Positions 1-7,848 are shown, numbered from the stretch's first letter. The stretch: 19,090 nucleotides of DNA from an archaeon (GCA_002688965.1 NZEE01000064.1:1-19090), one strand, 5' to 3'. Translations and numbers: made by a program. The notes: generated by a model not told the origin, from the sequence alone.

Positions 1-743
1 GTTTCACCAGTACTTGTTGACAGCGACCCAACAATATTCGACACAGTAAGTATTGTTGTACTCGATGCCCAATCTGTTGCAATCATAGTTGAAGTTGCAT
101 TTCCTAGAGTAGCACCCGAACCTGTCGTTCCACTCACTTGATATACAGTTTCACCTTCAAAGAAATTAACATATGAACTTGAACTGTGTCTTGTTCCTAA
201 GTCTAATTCAATTGCAAATTTCTTTCGTTCCTCTTCCACAGTATCAATTGTAGAAATGCCTGTATCGATTTCTTCCTGACTGTATGTGAATACCTCGCAC
301 CGTAATCTATATGTAAATAATTTTCCAACTTGATAAAAAGGATTTTCATGTTCTACAAAATTAATTTCAAATAGTGTTTTACTTAATGGAAAATAAATTA
401 AGTCTCCTTCTTTCGGCCGAGTAGTCCCTTCATAAGAACCCACTGACTCAGTGAATCTTTTACGAGAAATAATTAATTCAATAGTGTCTTTAATTTGTAG
501 ACCAAATTGACTAAGAATATCACCTTCACCCTCAAAACCATCAACAGATTGAACATACATTTCTACCTGATATCCGTTATCAAATTTAGAAATATTATCT
601 TCACCAAATAACTGGTCTGTGTTTACCAGTGTTCTGGGAATATAGACCATATCTCTTCCAGTTGCTTTAATAATTTCGATAGTTAAATCTTCGACAAGAT
701 TTTGTTCACCAGAATATTCTGTAAAAAAAGGATTACGAGCCAT
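1..743 (-). CDS. gp14: T4-like neck protein gp14 (3' end outside window)
   Basis: My translation from ATG at 743 stays open to position 1 (247 codons), so the C-terminus is missing. It begins MARNPFFTEYSGEQNLVEDL and then carries blocks typical of T4 gp14: VYIPRTLV, QLFGEDNISKF, FEGEGDILSQFG, PKEGDLIYFP, LFEINFVE, NPFYQVGKLF and FTYSQEEID. In T4, gp14 forms with gp13 the neck between the filled head and the tail, and is needed for head-tail joining. T4 gp14 is about 256 aa; here a Gly/Thr/Ser-rich tail starting near residue 205 (FFEGETVYQVSG) continues past the edge, as in marine relatives. The start lies 6 bases after the gp13 stop, so the two genes are probably translationally coupled. Recognition is from memory of the family and is strong. 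Confidence 0.93.
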   Translation of the reverse strand, partial: MARNPFFTEYSGEQNLVEDLTIEIIKATGRDMVYIPRTLVNTDQLFGEDNISKFDNGYQVEMYVQSVDGFEGEGDILSQFGLQIKDTIELIISRKRFTESVGSYEGTTRPKEGDLIYFPLSKTLFEINFVEHENPFYQVGKLFTYRLRCEVFTYSQEEIDTGISTIDTVEEERKKFAIELDLGTRHSSSSYVNFFEGETVYQVSGTTGSGATLGNATSTMIATDWASSTTILTVSNIVGSLSTSTGE

Positions 744-749
744 TTAAAA

Positions 750-1547
750 TTATCCGTAAGTAAAGTCGATTGGAAGTTCATATTCCAATTTAAGTTGTTC
801 TTCTATCTTGTCTATTTCGGCATTTGCTTCAGCAAGGATTTCCCCTCCACGCATAGATACACCACCAGGCAATTGAACTCCATCAAATTTTGACATGTTC
901 TGCCCCCATTGTCTTTTTAACAAAGCAGTATAATACAATTTTAAATAACGGTCATTAAATATTTCTGTAAATGTAGTCGGATTAAGTTTTACATATGATT
1001 CAAAAATCAAATATTCTCCAGCAGTTATTTCTTGTTCCCAGTTCATATCTAAATGAATAAGATTTGTTACTTTATTAAATCTAACTGTTTTTTGAGGGGA
1101 AAAGAAATCTTCAATAAGACCAATATATCTTTTGGTAGAATCATAACTTGCTAGACCTAAATTACTGCTTCCGCCCAATCCCCTATTAATTCCAAAATAA
1201 TCACTTAATGCCATTTGATATCTGACATCAAACATATTAATATTTGCGAAATCTCCAAACTGAAAAACATTAAGAACACTTACTATATCTTTTCCTGTCG
1301 GACCATTCGTATATAATGCACTAAAAGTATTAGCATCCACATATTCGTTTGTGATATCATCAGCAGTAACTATATGCTTGAAATATGCTCGTTCCACACC
1401 ATCAAAGTGGCGTTCTGTAAAATATTCCAATGCTTCATCTAATCTATCTTCTGCTTGAGAATAATCTACATTGATATCTATAACAGGTTTACCTAGATTT
1501 TTATAAGCATATTCGATTAATGATTCTCTTGAATTTACCCTTGTCAT
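750..1547 (-). CDS. gp13: T4-like neck protein gp13
   Basis: This 265-aa protein opens with SRESLIEYAYKNLGKPVIDI followed by NVDYSQAEDRLDEALEYF and a 'HFDGVERAYFKH' block, the N-terminal pattern of gp13 neck proteins in T4-like marine phages. No transmembrane segment or signal peptide is visible; the centre is acidic and aromatic-rich (FFSPQKTVRF, HLDMNWEQEI) and the C-terminus is helical and charged (AEANAEIDKIEEQLKLEYEL). gp13 joins gp14 in the neck that closes the head and docks the tail. I chose ATG at 1547 because an AAGGAG ribosome-binding site ends 6 bases upstream; an in-frame TTG at 1550 would be only 3 bases from it. It is followed directly by gp14, matching T4 order 13-14. T4 gp13 is somewhat longer (about 309 aa). 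The assignment rests on sequence pattern plus neighbour. Confidence 0.86.
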   Translation of the reverse strand: MTRVNSRESLIEYAYKNLGKPVIDINVDYSQAEDRLDEALEYFTERHFDGVERAYFKHIVTADDITNEYVDANTFSALYTNGPTGKDIVSVLNVFQFGDFANINMFDVRYQMALSDYFGINRGLGGSSNLGLASYDSTKRYIGLIEDFFSPQKTVRFNKVTNLIHLDMNWEQEITAGEYLIFESYVKLNPTTFTEIFNDRYLKLYYTALLKRQWGQNMSKFDGVQLPGGVSMRGGEILAEANAEIDKIEEQLKLEYELPIDFTYG

Positions 1548-1553
1548 CAATTT

Positions 1554-1559
1554 CTCCTT
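1554..1559 (-). promoter_or_regulatory. Ribosome-binding site of gp13
   Basis: The minus strand reads AAGGAG here, followed by AAATTG and then ATG at 1547. The spacing of 6 bases fixes the ATG rather than the adjacent TTG as the start. Confidence 0.75.
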
Positions 1560-1569
1560 TGGAATTTCC

Positions 1570-1585
1570 TATTATATGTATAATA
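1570..1585 (-). promoter_or_regulatory. Candidate promoter / AT inverted repeat upstream of gp13
   Basis: The only sizeable gap in the left half (1548..1634) holds, on the minus strand, TATTAT-ACAT-ATAATA, a perfect 6-bp inverted repeat that also contains ATATAAT. This resembles the ATATAAT cores found before the 837-aa and 1241-aa genes. It lies about 22 bases before the gp13 ATG, a plausible position for a phage late promoter feeding gp13-gp14. It could equally be a weak hairpin or chance in AT-rich DNA. Confidence 0.3.
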
Positions 1586-1634
1586 CGACAACACAGGGAT
1601 GCCGCATTATTTAAAAAATGGAATATGACAGATA

Positions 1635-2258
1635 TTAAGAATCTGTTTGAGAAATCTCTTTCATTTCCTCTCTTTTCTTCCTTATTTCCTCTTGTCGGTG
1701 GAACATCATTGTTTGCCTTGCTTTTTCCATCGATTCTTTTTGTTCTTCTGACATTTCTGGATTGGTTACAGGAAGTTTTTCTAATTCTTTATAATTAATA
1801 TTTTCGGTATAGTATTTACGAGAAACTGGGTCTTTTGATTCATCTGGGTCACTCATTTTATAATTTGAAAACCCCGGCATCTTTAAGGGACACGAAAGTT
1901 TTGGATAATCCAATTTGCTATATTCATTACCATCGGACATTAACCAAGTGCCTCGTTTGTCCCCACAACCACAATCACCACAGAAATATTTTCCCTCCCC
2001 TGCTTCACTACTTTGAAGATGTTCACAGGGAGGCAATTCACCACCAACATGTTGATTGCCAAAACAAGATAATACTCTCAATTGTTTATTTGCACGGTTA
2101 ATTTTTTTATTAGTTAAACCACGAGAAGTAAGAGACATTGCAAAACTTTGAACCATACCAAATTTCTTTTTAAGATTAAGTCCACCATCTTTAATTTTTT
2201 CGGATTTAAACTCCGATTCAATGTCTTTATTTTTTCCACACGAGTTACATTGACCCAT
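1635..2258 (-). CDS. Cys/His-rich, probably metal-binding protein of unknown function (207 aa)
   Basis: I do not recognise this gene. Cysteines are grouped: C4-x2-C7 at the N-terminus, C65 and C78 with H70 and H80 near them, then FCGDCGCGDK with C93, C96 and C98, and C123. This suggests one or two zinc-ribbon or iron-binding knuckles. Between the first two groups is a basic stretch (residues 43-61, with SRGLTNKKINRANKQ). Residues about 165-203 are highly charged and helical (EEQKESMEKARQ, QEEIRKKREEMKEI), probably a coiled coil. I chose ATG at 2258, not the in-frame ATG at 2264, because AAAGGA at 2265-2270 would abut the latter. The gene sits between the Cys-rich fibre genes and the neck genes and is co-directional with both. 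A regulatory, assembly or chaperone role is possible but unproven. Confidence 0.8.
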   Translation of the reverse strand: MGQCNSCGKNKDIESEFKSEKIKDGGLNLKKKFGMVQSFAMSLTSRGLTNKKINRANKQLRVLSCFGNQHVGGELPPCEHLQSSEAGEGKYFCGDCGCGDKRGTWLMSDGNEYSKLDYPKLSCPLKMPGFSNYKMSDPDESKDPVSRKYYTENINYKELEKLPVTNPEMSEEQKESMEKARQTMMFHRQEEIRKKREEMKEISQTDS

Positions 2259-2264
2259 TTTCAT

Positions 2265-2270
2265 TCCTTT
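2265..2270 (-). promoter_or_regulatory. Ribosome-binding site deciding the start of the 207-aa gene
   Basis: The minus strand reads AAAGGA immediately before ATG 2264 and 6 bases before ATG 2258. The spacing favours 2258. Confidence 0.6.
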
Positions 2271-2275
2271 TCATA

Positions 2276-4078
2276 TTATAAAATTCTAATTCTTCTAATA
2301 CATCTTAACAATGTTTTAGAAGATGTCAAGTTTTTATCTGGAACTAATTGAACAAATCCATTATCATCATTTTGATTAAATAGTTGTGTATAAACATATT
2401 TAATACTACTAATATCTTGTTTATCTATTGCCGTTTTCTCTGGATTGGTTATATCTTTATGGGAAAACATTGTAGAAGTTAAATATTTACCGTTGAGAGT
2501 TTTAAATTCACCATTTGCATCAGAATTGAGGATATTACCAGCAGTTGTATAATTTAAGATATAATTGATATATGCTAATTCATCTTGAGATGCAATATAC
2601 CAATCTGTATATCCTTTTCTAGTCATGTTTCCAATATTTGATATTAACTTTCCAGATAATCCATAAAATGTTGTTTTGTTGCCGTAGGTATTATAGTGAC
2701 CATCGTAATATGATGTAGGAACTATTATGGTGTTTGAAGTAGTCATATTACTGTCGGTAATTTTTGTATCTATATCATCTACAATAATAGCCCATTTTTT
2801 ATTAGTCGTAGTACCAGCACCCCAACCCCTCGCTTCATATTCTTGAACTTTTCCAGTATATTGATTTCCAATTACCATAGAACCTTTTCCGTTAACAGGT
2901 GGCCCTGCTTCAAATACACCGAAGAAAATTCCACCACCAACCGAATCACCTATATCTAAGTTATCAATTTCTGATTGACTAATAGACATATAATCATTTC
3001 TTCCAGAAATATCACTGTCACCAGAAGAACGAGGTGCAGACGGACAGGGATTACTACCACAATATATCGGCATATCACCAGTCATTCCTGCCCATATTCC
3101 ATCCATTTCATGACACTGTGACTCGGTAATGTGGTCAGAACAAGAATATGCAGTTCCGTCATAATTAAGAATACAACAAGCACTTACAAGTTCATCTGGT
3201 AATGGTGGTCTTGAATCCGTACAATCAGGATTCAATTCACATATTAAATGACCTTCTATTAAACATTCACTTTCACATCCATGCCAACAAATTCGTTGAA
3301 CTCCATCATCATCAACATATTTATTATAACATGCATCTTCTGTTAGTGAATCGCAGTTCCATCCATTTCTTACTGTTTCTGCACAGCAAGCACCGTCACA
3401 GTTTGATACTAAAGAAGTGTACCAGCCACAATCCGTGGGATATACATCAATATCATCTCGGAATCCATCGTAATCAGGGTCCGAGGAACTACCGCAAAGT
3501 TTACCAGAACCATCAAAATCTATTCCATAATATAGGACACCATTTAAATCAATACAATCTGAACCATTACACACATTATCGCAGGTCATACCAATAAGTT
3601 CATCATTTTCATAAACCTCTTGACAACATGCTCCTGGAAATCTAACATCATAATAATCAATATCACCATCACCATCAATGTCCTTTGAAGCTTTACAAAA
3701 CTCTACTATTTCTTCAGCAGTTTCATAAACTGAACAAGCTTTACCCTCTGCCCATACCCCACCTAATCCATTTTCACAATGACATTTACTGACATTATCA
3801 CCAAGTCCACCCATGTAATCTTGATAATCACCAATAAATTCATTCATTTCATCAGGATTAACATATGCACATGCACAGCAACAACCAGTTGCTCCAGTAC
3901 TTATACAATCCACTTCGTCTACTGTTTTTCCTAAATTAAAATATCCATTTCGACCAATACAATCATTATAATCTGTTTCTTCCTTAGTGCCATCAGGTAA
4001 ACAACATACACCAAGGTCTTGAATATACTCGGAAATATCCATTACAGATTTTGTTCTTGTTCTCGGTTGATAAGTCAT
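2276..4078 (-). CDS. GACC-repeat adhesin-like protein with DUF1566-like C-terminus (600 aa)
   Basis: Residues 23-346 are Cys-rich with GACC-type repeats (GVCC at 23, PGACC at 148, DGACC at 228, SACC at 299), each followed by a pattern such as C-x6-7-C and a Trp or aromatic before the next cysteines. Two acidic stretches look calcium-binding: DIDGDGDID at 133-141 and DPDYDGFRDDIDVYPTD at 200-216, the latter like a thrombospondin type-3 repeat. Residues about 377-600 look like DUF1566 (Lcl_C): GDSVGGGIFFGVF, KKWAIIVDDID, TDWYIASQDELAYI, KYLTSTMF and a terminal LRCIRRIRIL. Unlike the three larger proteins upstream it has no collagen-like N-terminus. It begins in the same frame as the preceding gene, after two tandem stops, so it may be the detached C-terminal half of that protein. 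It is probably a virion adhesin or fibre component; no catalytic motif is seen. Confidence 0.8.
   Translation of the reverse strand: MTYQPRTRTKSVMDISEYIQDLGVCCLPDGTKEETDYNDCIGRNGYFNLGKTVDEVDCISTGATGCCCACAYVNPDEMNEFIGDYQDYMGGLGDNVSKCHCENGLGGVWAEGKACSVYETAEEIVEFCKASKDIDGDGDIDYYDVRFPGACCQEVYENDELIGMTCDNVCNGSDCIDLNGVLYYGIDFDGSGKLCGSSSDPDYDGFRDDIDVYPTDCGWYTSLVSNCDGACCAETVRNGWNCDSLTEDACYNKYVDDDGVQRICWHGCESECLIEGHLICELNPDCTDSRPPLPDELVSACCILNYDGTAYSCSDHITESQCHEMDGIWAGMTGDMPIYCGSNPCPSAPRSSGDSDISGRNDYMSISQSEIDNLDIGDSVGGGIFFGVFEAGPPVNGKGSMVIGNQYTGKVQEYEARGWGAGTTTNKKWAIIVDDIDTKITDSNMTTSNTIIVPTSYYDGHYNTYGNKTTFYGLSGKLISNIGNMTRKGYTDWYIASQDELAYINYILNYTTAGNILNSDANGEFKTLNGKYLTSTMFSHKDITNPEKTAIDKQDISSIKYVYTQLFNQNDDNGFVQLVPDKNLTSSKTLLRCIRRIRIL
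3041..4012 (-). repeat. Cysteine-rich GACC-type repeat region of the 600-aa protein
   Basis: Encodes residues 23-346, with CC pairs at 25-26, 151-152, 231-232 and 301-302 and paired downstream cysteines. The repeats are divergent at DNA level and recognisable only in protein. Confidence 0.65.
3434..3523 (-). other. Thrombospondin type-3-like calcium-binding stretch in the 600-aa protein
   Basis: Residues 186-215 read as two Asp-rich loops, DFDGSGKLCG then DPDYDGFRDDIDVYPTD. The second matches the D-x-D-x-D/G...D-x-D-x-(Y/F)-P-x-D style of thrombospondin type-3 repeats. A third loop, DIDGDGDID, lies at 3658-3682. Calcium binding is inferred from the motif only. Confidence 0.5.
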
Positions 4079-4093
4079 TTCTGTTTCCTATTA
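4079..4093 (-). other. In-frame tandem stops and ribosome-binding site between the 1241-aa and 600-aa genes
   Basis: The minus strand reads TAA TAG GAA ACA GAA and then ATG at 4078, all in the frame shared by both genes. AGGAAACAG supplies a ribosome-binding site for the 600-aa gene. Two consecutive stops argue against readthrough and for two separate polypeptides. Confidence 0.85.
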
Positions 4094-7000
4094 TGTATGG
4101 TCAGAGCAATCATCATAGTCTCTACAAGCATCTGGATTTGATGTACAATCAAACCAAATACATCTTTCAATTTCTGGAACGAATAGGTGTCTGTTCCCAT
4201 CAGGTACTTCGGGAACAAGGGTTTCGATTTGCCTCTTGCAAATGCAACCAGTCGGGGGGTCCCAGCCGGTTGCACACATGTCTGGTTGCTGAATCTCGCA
4301 TACTGGGTTGCTGCCCTTATCACACACCAGGGGTCCTGAAACCAGTTCACACCCAAAAAGTTCACCATGTTCTTGAAACCATTCCCCGCACTGGTCAGGG
4401 TCCTCAGATTGACAGCAAGGATTGTTTGAGCAACAACGACACCCATCTAGGCCTTCGTGAATCGGTGAACCAAGCCATGGATACCATTCCCAATCTAGTA
4501 TTTCAATAAATGTATTGGCAGAAACACAACAGTCATATTTGGTCCTGTGCATGTTTTGAAACGGAATCTGGCACTCGTCAGTAAATATTTTAACAATACA
4601 AGTCCCATATTGACAAGAATTGTATTCGCGAAGTTCATTACTTTCTTCAATAAGGTCATCGCATGTGCATTCGCCCTTTCCTCCTGGAAAATTACAGAAT
4701 TCACCTGGAGTAGGAATATAGTGTTCCCCCAAGGGTCTTGGCCACTGTCCCCATTGTTCATGTGTGTCGTCAATAGGCATTCTACAATAATCAGTACCGA
4801 ATGCTCCATACAACAAGCACCCATTTTCACATTCAGCTGGGCACTCAGTGGGGCAACACAACTCATCCTCATTGCAATCCGCATCACATGCACCAATGAC
4901 ATCGCAATCGATTTCGTCACACGACTCATCATAGAACCATACACCACCCAAAACATCAACACATTGGGTCTCTGTCGTTTCATCACAAACAATTTGAGTT
5001 CCTTCTTCAATTTGTGTTTCATAACAGCAACCTCCAGTTTCAACACAACTGAATTGCGAGCAGCTTTCATTTTCATGCCAACTCCCTCCTGAACTCAAAC
5101 ACAATTTCTCGGTTAAATCAACACAAGATTCATCAGGTAAGCAACACGCACCAATATCTGGTGCTTCAAAACATTCACAAGTGCCATTACAATCCGTTCC
5201 ATGACCCATAAAGACCCAAAGATTATTTGGGTTATCCATGTCATTCGGCCAGTATTCCCTATAACATTCCTGAATGGTCATTATTTGACACACAGGTAAT
5301 TGCCATTCTTCGCAAGTGGGACAACAACATGCACCCGTATATGGAATTCCATCACAACAATCCATAGAACCACAAGTAACACCCGGAGTCCAAAAACCAC
5401 CAAGCAAGTTACATTGTGCATGAGAATAACATCCGTTTGATTCCTCACCGCTAGGAGTTGTCATGACAGGAAGTACACAATTTGAACCGTCTCCGTCACC
5501 CAAGTCTAGACAACACGCACCACAATTAACATACTGGTCATGGTCTGGTCCATAATCACAAGCGCACGGGTCACAGCAGAAATGACATTCCTCTACCGCT
5601 TCACAACTAGAACAATCATCAATATTGCTACATTCGGGGGAAAGACCTCTGAAGACGGGTGGGACAGGTGGTAAATTGCGGGAACTTTTTCTTCTTCCAC
5701 CTCCCAAAAGTCCTTCGTCACCACAACCACAATATACATCGTGAGCATTACAACCATCTTGGGTTGTCCAATCGCAGCAATCGCAATCGTCACAGTCCAA
5801 AGCACATCCTTCCCAACCATGCACCCATACGCAACCAGCAGTTTCACACTCAAGAACATTGACGGGATTATCGTCATCTGGTGGGAAATTCATCTCTTGG
5901 CATTTTCCGTCATCTTCCCAATCACAACAGCAAATCCCGCTCTTACATTCGTCTCCAGTACCCAAACACTCTTGACCTACATGGAATAATGACGATTCGT
6001 TATCTTGTCCCAACTGGTAACATTCGGACTGGGTGGTATCTGTGCAATAACTCTCAATTTCCTCTTCATCGTAATAAAACACACAACAAGCACCCACCGG
6101 GTCAACAGTACACACTACACCATTACACGATGTTGGATATCCATTTCCATCATAAACACACACTCCACCATCAGCTTCACATGTTTCACAAGATTTAATG
6201 GAACATTCACCTGGCATATCAGTGTCTGTAGGGATACAACAAGCAGTAATCGTACAAGGAAAGTTTGAATTGCCACACTGACAATCAAGAACAACCTCTG
6301 GGTCGCATGGTGGTTCGACACCACCACCCCAATCCCCACCTAGTCGATTACACTCTGGTCTGCAATTCATCTCACACTTGGGTTCGTTATTTTGAAAATA
6401 GCAACATATACTTATTTGTGGGAAACCCTCACAGATGTTACAATATTCTGCTACATCATCCGGACAAACTGAACCATTTCCACCCCAACGAAAAGGGTCA
6501 CCCTTTAGCTCACATTCTTCTTGAGACAAATTATCTGCACACAACCAGACATCTGGCTGTTCTTGATAACAACAACTTCCCACCCCATCATCACCATTTC
6601 CGCCTGGTGGTTCAATACAATCCCAGAATGTTCCACCATAATAATCGCAAACATCTGGACCAACATTTTCAAGACACTCTCCTTGTACACAACAAATACC
6701 GGCAGTCTGTCCACAATTTTCAGCACAACTAGACAATGGATTAAATATTCCCAAACCATTAACAGAATTTCCTGGTTTTTCTTTACAATAGTCTTCGGTA
6801 ACATAATCTTCACAGTATGGTTGTTGTTCATCATCCAGATAACAACAAGAACCTGACCCCGTTACAGTTGCACATTCAAGAACATCATATCCCCTGCTCG
6901 TGACAGTTGCAATCCAACTTGTTCCAGCATCGGCAGACATAAAGTTAACAAGGTCATTACCACAAGAGAAAAATACTTCTCCTGTTTCAAAATATATATT

Positions 7001-7816
7001 GGAAGGGAATGCCCATATATCATTTCCATCAACATATGCACTGAATGTGAATAGTTCATCTTCATGGAAAGCACCAGTAAATCCTGTGATTCCTATCGGT
7101 GTATTAATTTTATATACAGAACCGTGGTCAACTTGTAATTCGATACCACCATCGGCTTTTTCACCTTCACTATAATAAGGAGCGCCTGTAATACCTATAA
7201 TTTCATCAACGTCTATGGGGCCTACTATTTTTAATTCTTCTCTAACATCGTATGCAGTTTTATTTCCAAAATTAATAAAATTATCAGAGAAGGTAATCCC
7301 CGTTGAATTTGCTACAAAAGGATTTTCTAGATACAAAAATCTATCACCAGTAGCAGCATCATTTAAATCACCTTCAAAGGTTGCGGTTGCACCACTGATA
7401 TTAATAGTATCACCATCACTACTGAGAGACACACTAATTGAACCCTCTCCACTAATTCCTTTGAACCAAAAAGTAGTTCCATCAATTCTAGTTCCTGCGG
7501 TATGTCCATCAAATATATCAAACTGACCACCTATAGTAATTCCAGAAGCATCGCCAGGAGAATACGCATATGTTGGTCCTTTGAATCCAGTAAGACCAAC
7601 ACTATCATTATTGGATAAATATAAAACTAAAAGGTCTTCACCACTTTCACTTACTTCATTCGCACCATATAAAACATAAGTTCCAGTAGCACCAGAAAGG
7701 CCTTCAGCACCAATAGGGCCACCACCCGCAGGCCCAGTTGCACCTGTGGGACCCCTTGCTCCTGATGGTCCTTCTAAACTTCCCGCGGGAATTATTGCAC
7801 TACTACCAATAACCAT
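4091..7816 (-). CDS. Giant cysteine-rich adhesin/fibre protein, collagen-like N-terminus, no DUF1566 (1241 aa)
   Basis: Leader MVIGSSAIIP is followed by collagen-like Gly-X-Y at residues 16-45 (GPSGARGPTGATGPAG, a short break, then GPIGAEGLSGATG). Residues about 47-310 are a beta-rich shaft-like region with few cysteines (LVLYLSNNDSVGLTGF, FEGDLNDAATGDRFLYLENP). From residue 322 to the end the protein is an array of Cys-rich modules, about 127 cysteines by hand count. The recurring unit is G-[AGIS]-C-C...C...T-x2-x-C...GG-x-W...C, clearest at GACCLPDESC (889) and GGCCYETQ (928). The last 240 residues lose the regular spacing but stay Cys-rich, and no DUF1566-like domain is present. The start has AAGGAC 7 bases upstream. 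The protein is related to the 1368- and 1015-aa proteins and is probably a trimeric, disulfide- or metal-stabilised host-attachment protein. No enzymatic motif is seen. Confidence 0.82.
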   Translation of the reverse strand: MVIGSSAIIPAGSLEGPSGARGPTGATGPAGGGPIGAEGLSGATGTYVLYGANEVSESGEDLLVLYLSNNDSVGLTGFKGPTYAYSPGDASGITIGGQFDIFDGHTAGTRIDGTTFWFKGISGEGSISVSLSSDGDTINISGATATFEGDLNDAATGDRFLYLENPFVANSTGITFSDNFINFGNKTAYDVREELKIVGPIDVDEIIGITGAPYYSEGEKADGGIELQVDHGSVYKINTPIGITGFTGAFHEDELFTFSAYVDGNDIWAFPSNIYFETGEVFFSCGNDLVNFMSADAGTSWIATVTSRGYDVLECATVTGSGSCCYLDDEQQPYCEDYVTEDYCKEKPGNSVNGLGIFNPLSSCAENCGQTAGICCVQGECLENVGPDVCDYYGGTFWDCIEPPGGNGDDGVGSCCYQEQPDVWLCADNLSQEECELKGDPFRWGGNGSVCPDDVAEYCNICEGFPQISICCYFQNNEPKCEMNCRPECNRLGGDWGGGVEPPCDPEVVLDCQCGNSNFPCTITACCIPTDTDMPGECSIKSCETCEADGGVCVYDGNGYPTSCNGVVCTVDPVGACCVFYYDEEEIESYCTDTTQSECYQLGQDNESSLFHVGQECLGTGDECKSGICCCDWEDDGKCQEMNFPPDDDNPVNVLECETAGCVWVHGWEGCALDCDDCDCCDWTTQDGCNAHDVYCGCGDEGLLGGGRRKSSRNLPPVPPVFRGLSPECSNIDDCSSCEAVEECHFCCDPCACDYGPDHDQYVNCGACCLDLGDGDGSNCVLPVMTTPSGEESNGCYSHAQCNLLGGFWTPGVTCGSMDCCDGIPYTGACCCPTCEEWQLPVCQIMTIQECYREYWPNDMDNPNNLWVFMGHGTDCNGTCECFEAPDIGACCLPDESCVDLTEKLCLSSGGSWHENESCSQFSCVETGGCCYETQIEEGTQIVCDETTETQCVDVLGGVWFYDESCDEIDCDVIGACDADCNEDELCCPTECPAECENGCLLYGAFGTDYCRMPIDDTHEQWGQWPRPLGEHYIPTPGEFCNFPGGKGECTCDDLIEESNELREYNSCQYGTCIVKIFTDECQIPFQNMHRTKYDCCVSANTFIEILDWEWYPWLGSPIHEGLDGCRCCSNNPCCQSEDPDQCGEWFQEHGELFGCELVSGPLVCDKGSNPVCEIQQPDMCATGWDPPTGCICKRQIETLVPEVPDGNRHLFVPEIERCIWFDCTSNPDACRDYDDCSDHT
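4094..6853 (-). repeat. Long array of cysteine-rich GACC-type repeats in the 1241-aa protein
   Basis: Encodes residues 322-1241. CC pairs recur at residues 324-325, 375-376, 415-416, 471-472, 526-527, 577-578, 768-769, 830-831, 891-892 and 930-931, each followed by two or three further cysteines and often GG-x-W or GG-x-F. DNA-level identity between units is low, so this is an old or selected protein repeat, not a recent tandem duplication. Confidence 0.75.
7682..7771 (-). repeat. Collagen-like Gly-X-Y segment of the 1241-aa protein
   Basis: Residues 16-45 have Gly at every third position from 16 to 31 and again from 33 to 45, with one break at 31-33. Pro and Thr are common in X and Y. Such segments usually mark trimeric phage fibres. 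Confidence 0.85.
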
Positions 7817-7830
7817 TAAATGTCCTTTTT

Positions 7831-7841
7831 AATTATATATC
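7831..7841 (-). promoter_or_regulatory. Candidate late promoter before the 1241-aa gene
   Basis: The 32-base gap before the start contains GATATATAATT on the minus strand, 14 bases before ATG 7816. The same GATATATAAT string occurs before the 837-aa gene (18834..18846). It resembles, but does not equal, the T4 late promoter TATAAATA. Only one gap in the adhesin cluster carries it; the other junctions are overlaps or very short. Confidence 0.35.
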
Positions 7842-7848
7842 ATCCTTA

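Noticed and set aside
1548..1550. TTG start for gp13
   Set aside because: It would sit only 3 bases from the AAGGAG site, while the adjacent ATG at 1547 has normal spacing.
1548..1634. Rho-independent terminator after the 207-aa gene
   Set aside because: There is a T-run on the minus strand, but no GC-rich hairpin directly before it. The inverted repeat nearby is AT-only and lies downstream of the T-run.
3202..3597. Plus-strand open frames such as this 131-aa one rich in His, Asn and Leu
   Set aside because: They lie opposite real minus-strand genes. Their His/Asn-rich composition is the complement of Asp/Cys/Gly/Trp codons, and no ribosome-binding site or family pattern supports them.
4088..4093. 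Programmed stop-codon readthrough joining the 1241- and 600-aa products
   Set aside because: Two different stops in tandem (TAA TAG) make readthrough very unlikely, and a ribosome-binding site sits directly before the downstream ATG.
4495..5076. 193-aa minus-strand frame inside the 1241-aa gene
   Set aside because: It is an alternative frame of the Cys-rich gene, with Met/Leu/Val-rich composition typical of a shifted reading, and the main frame is uninterrupted here.
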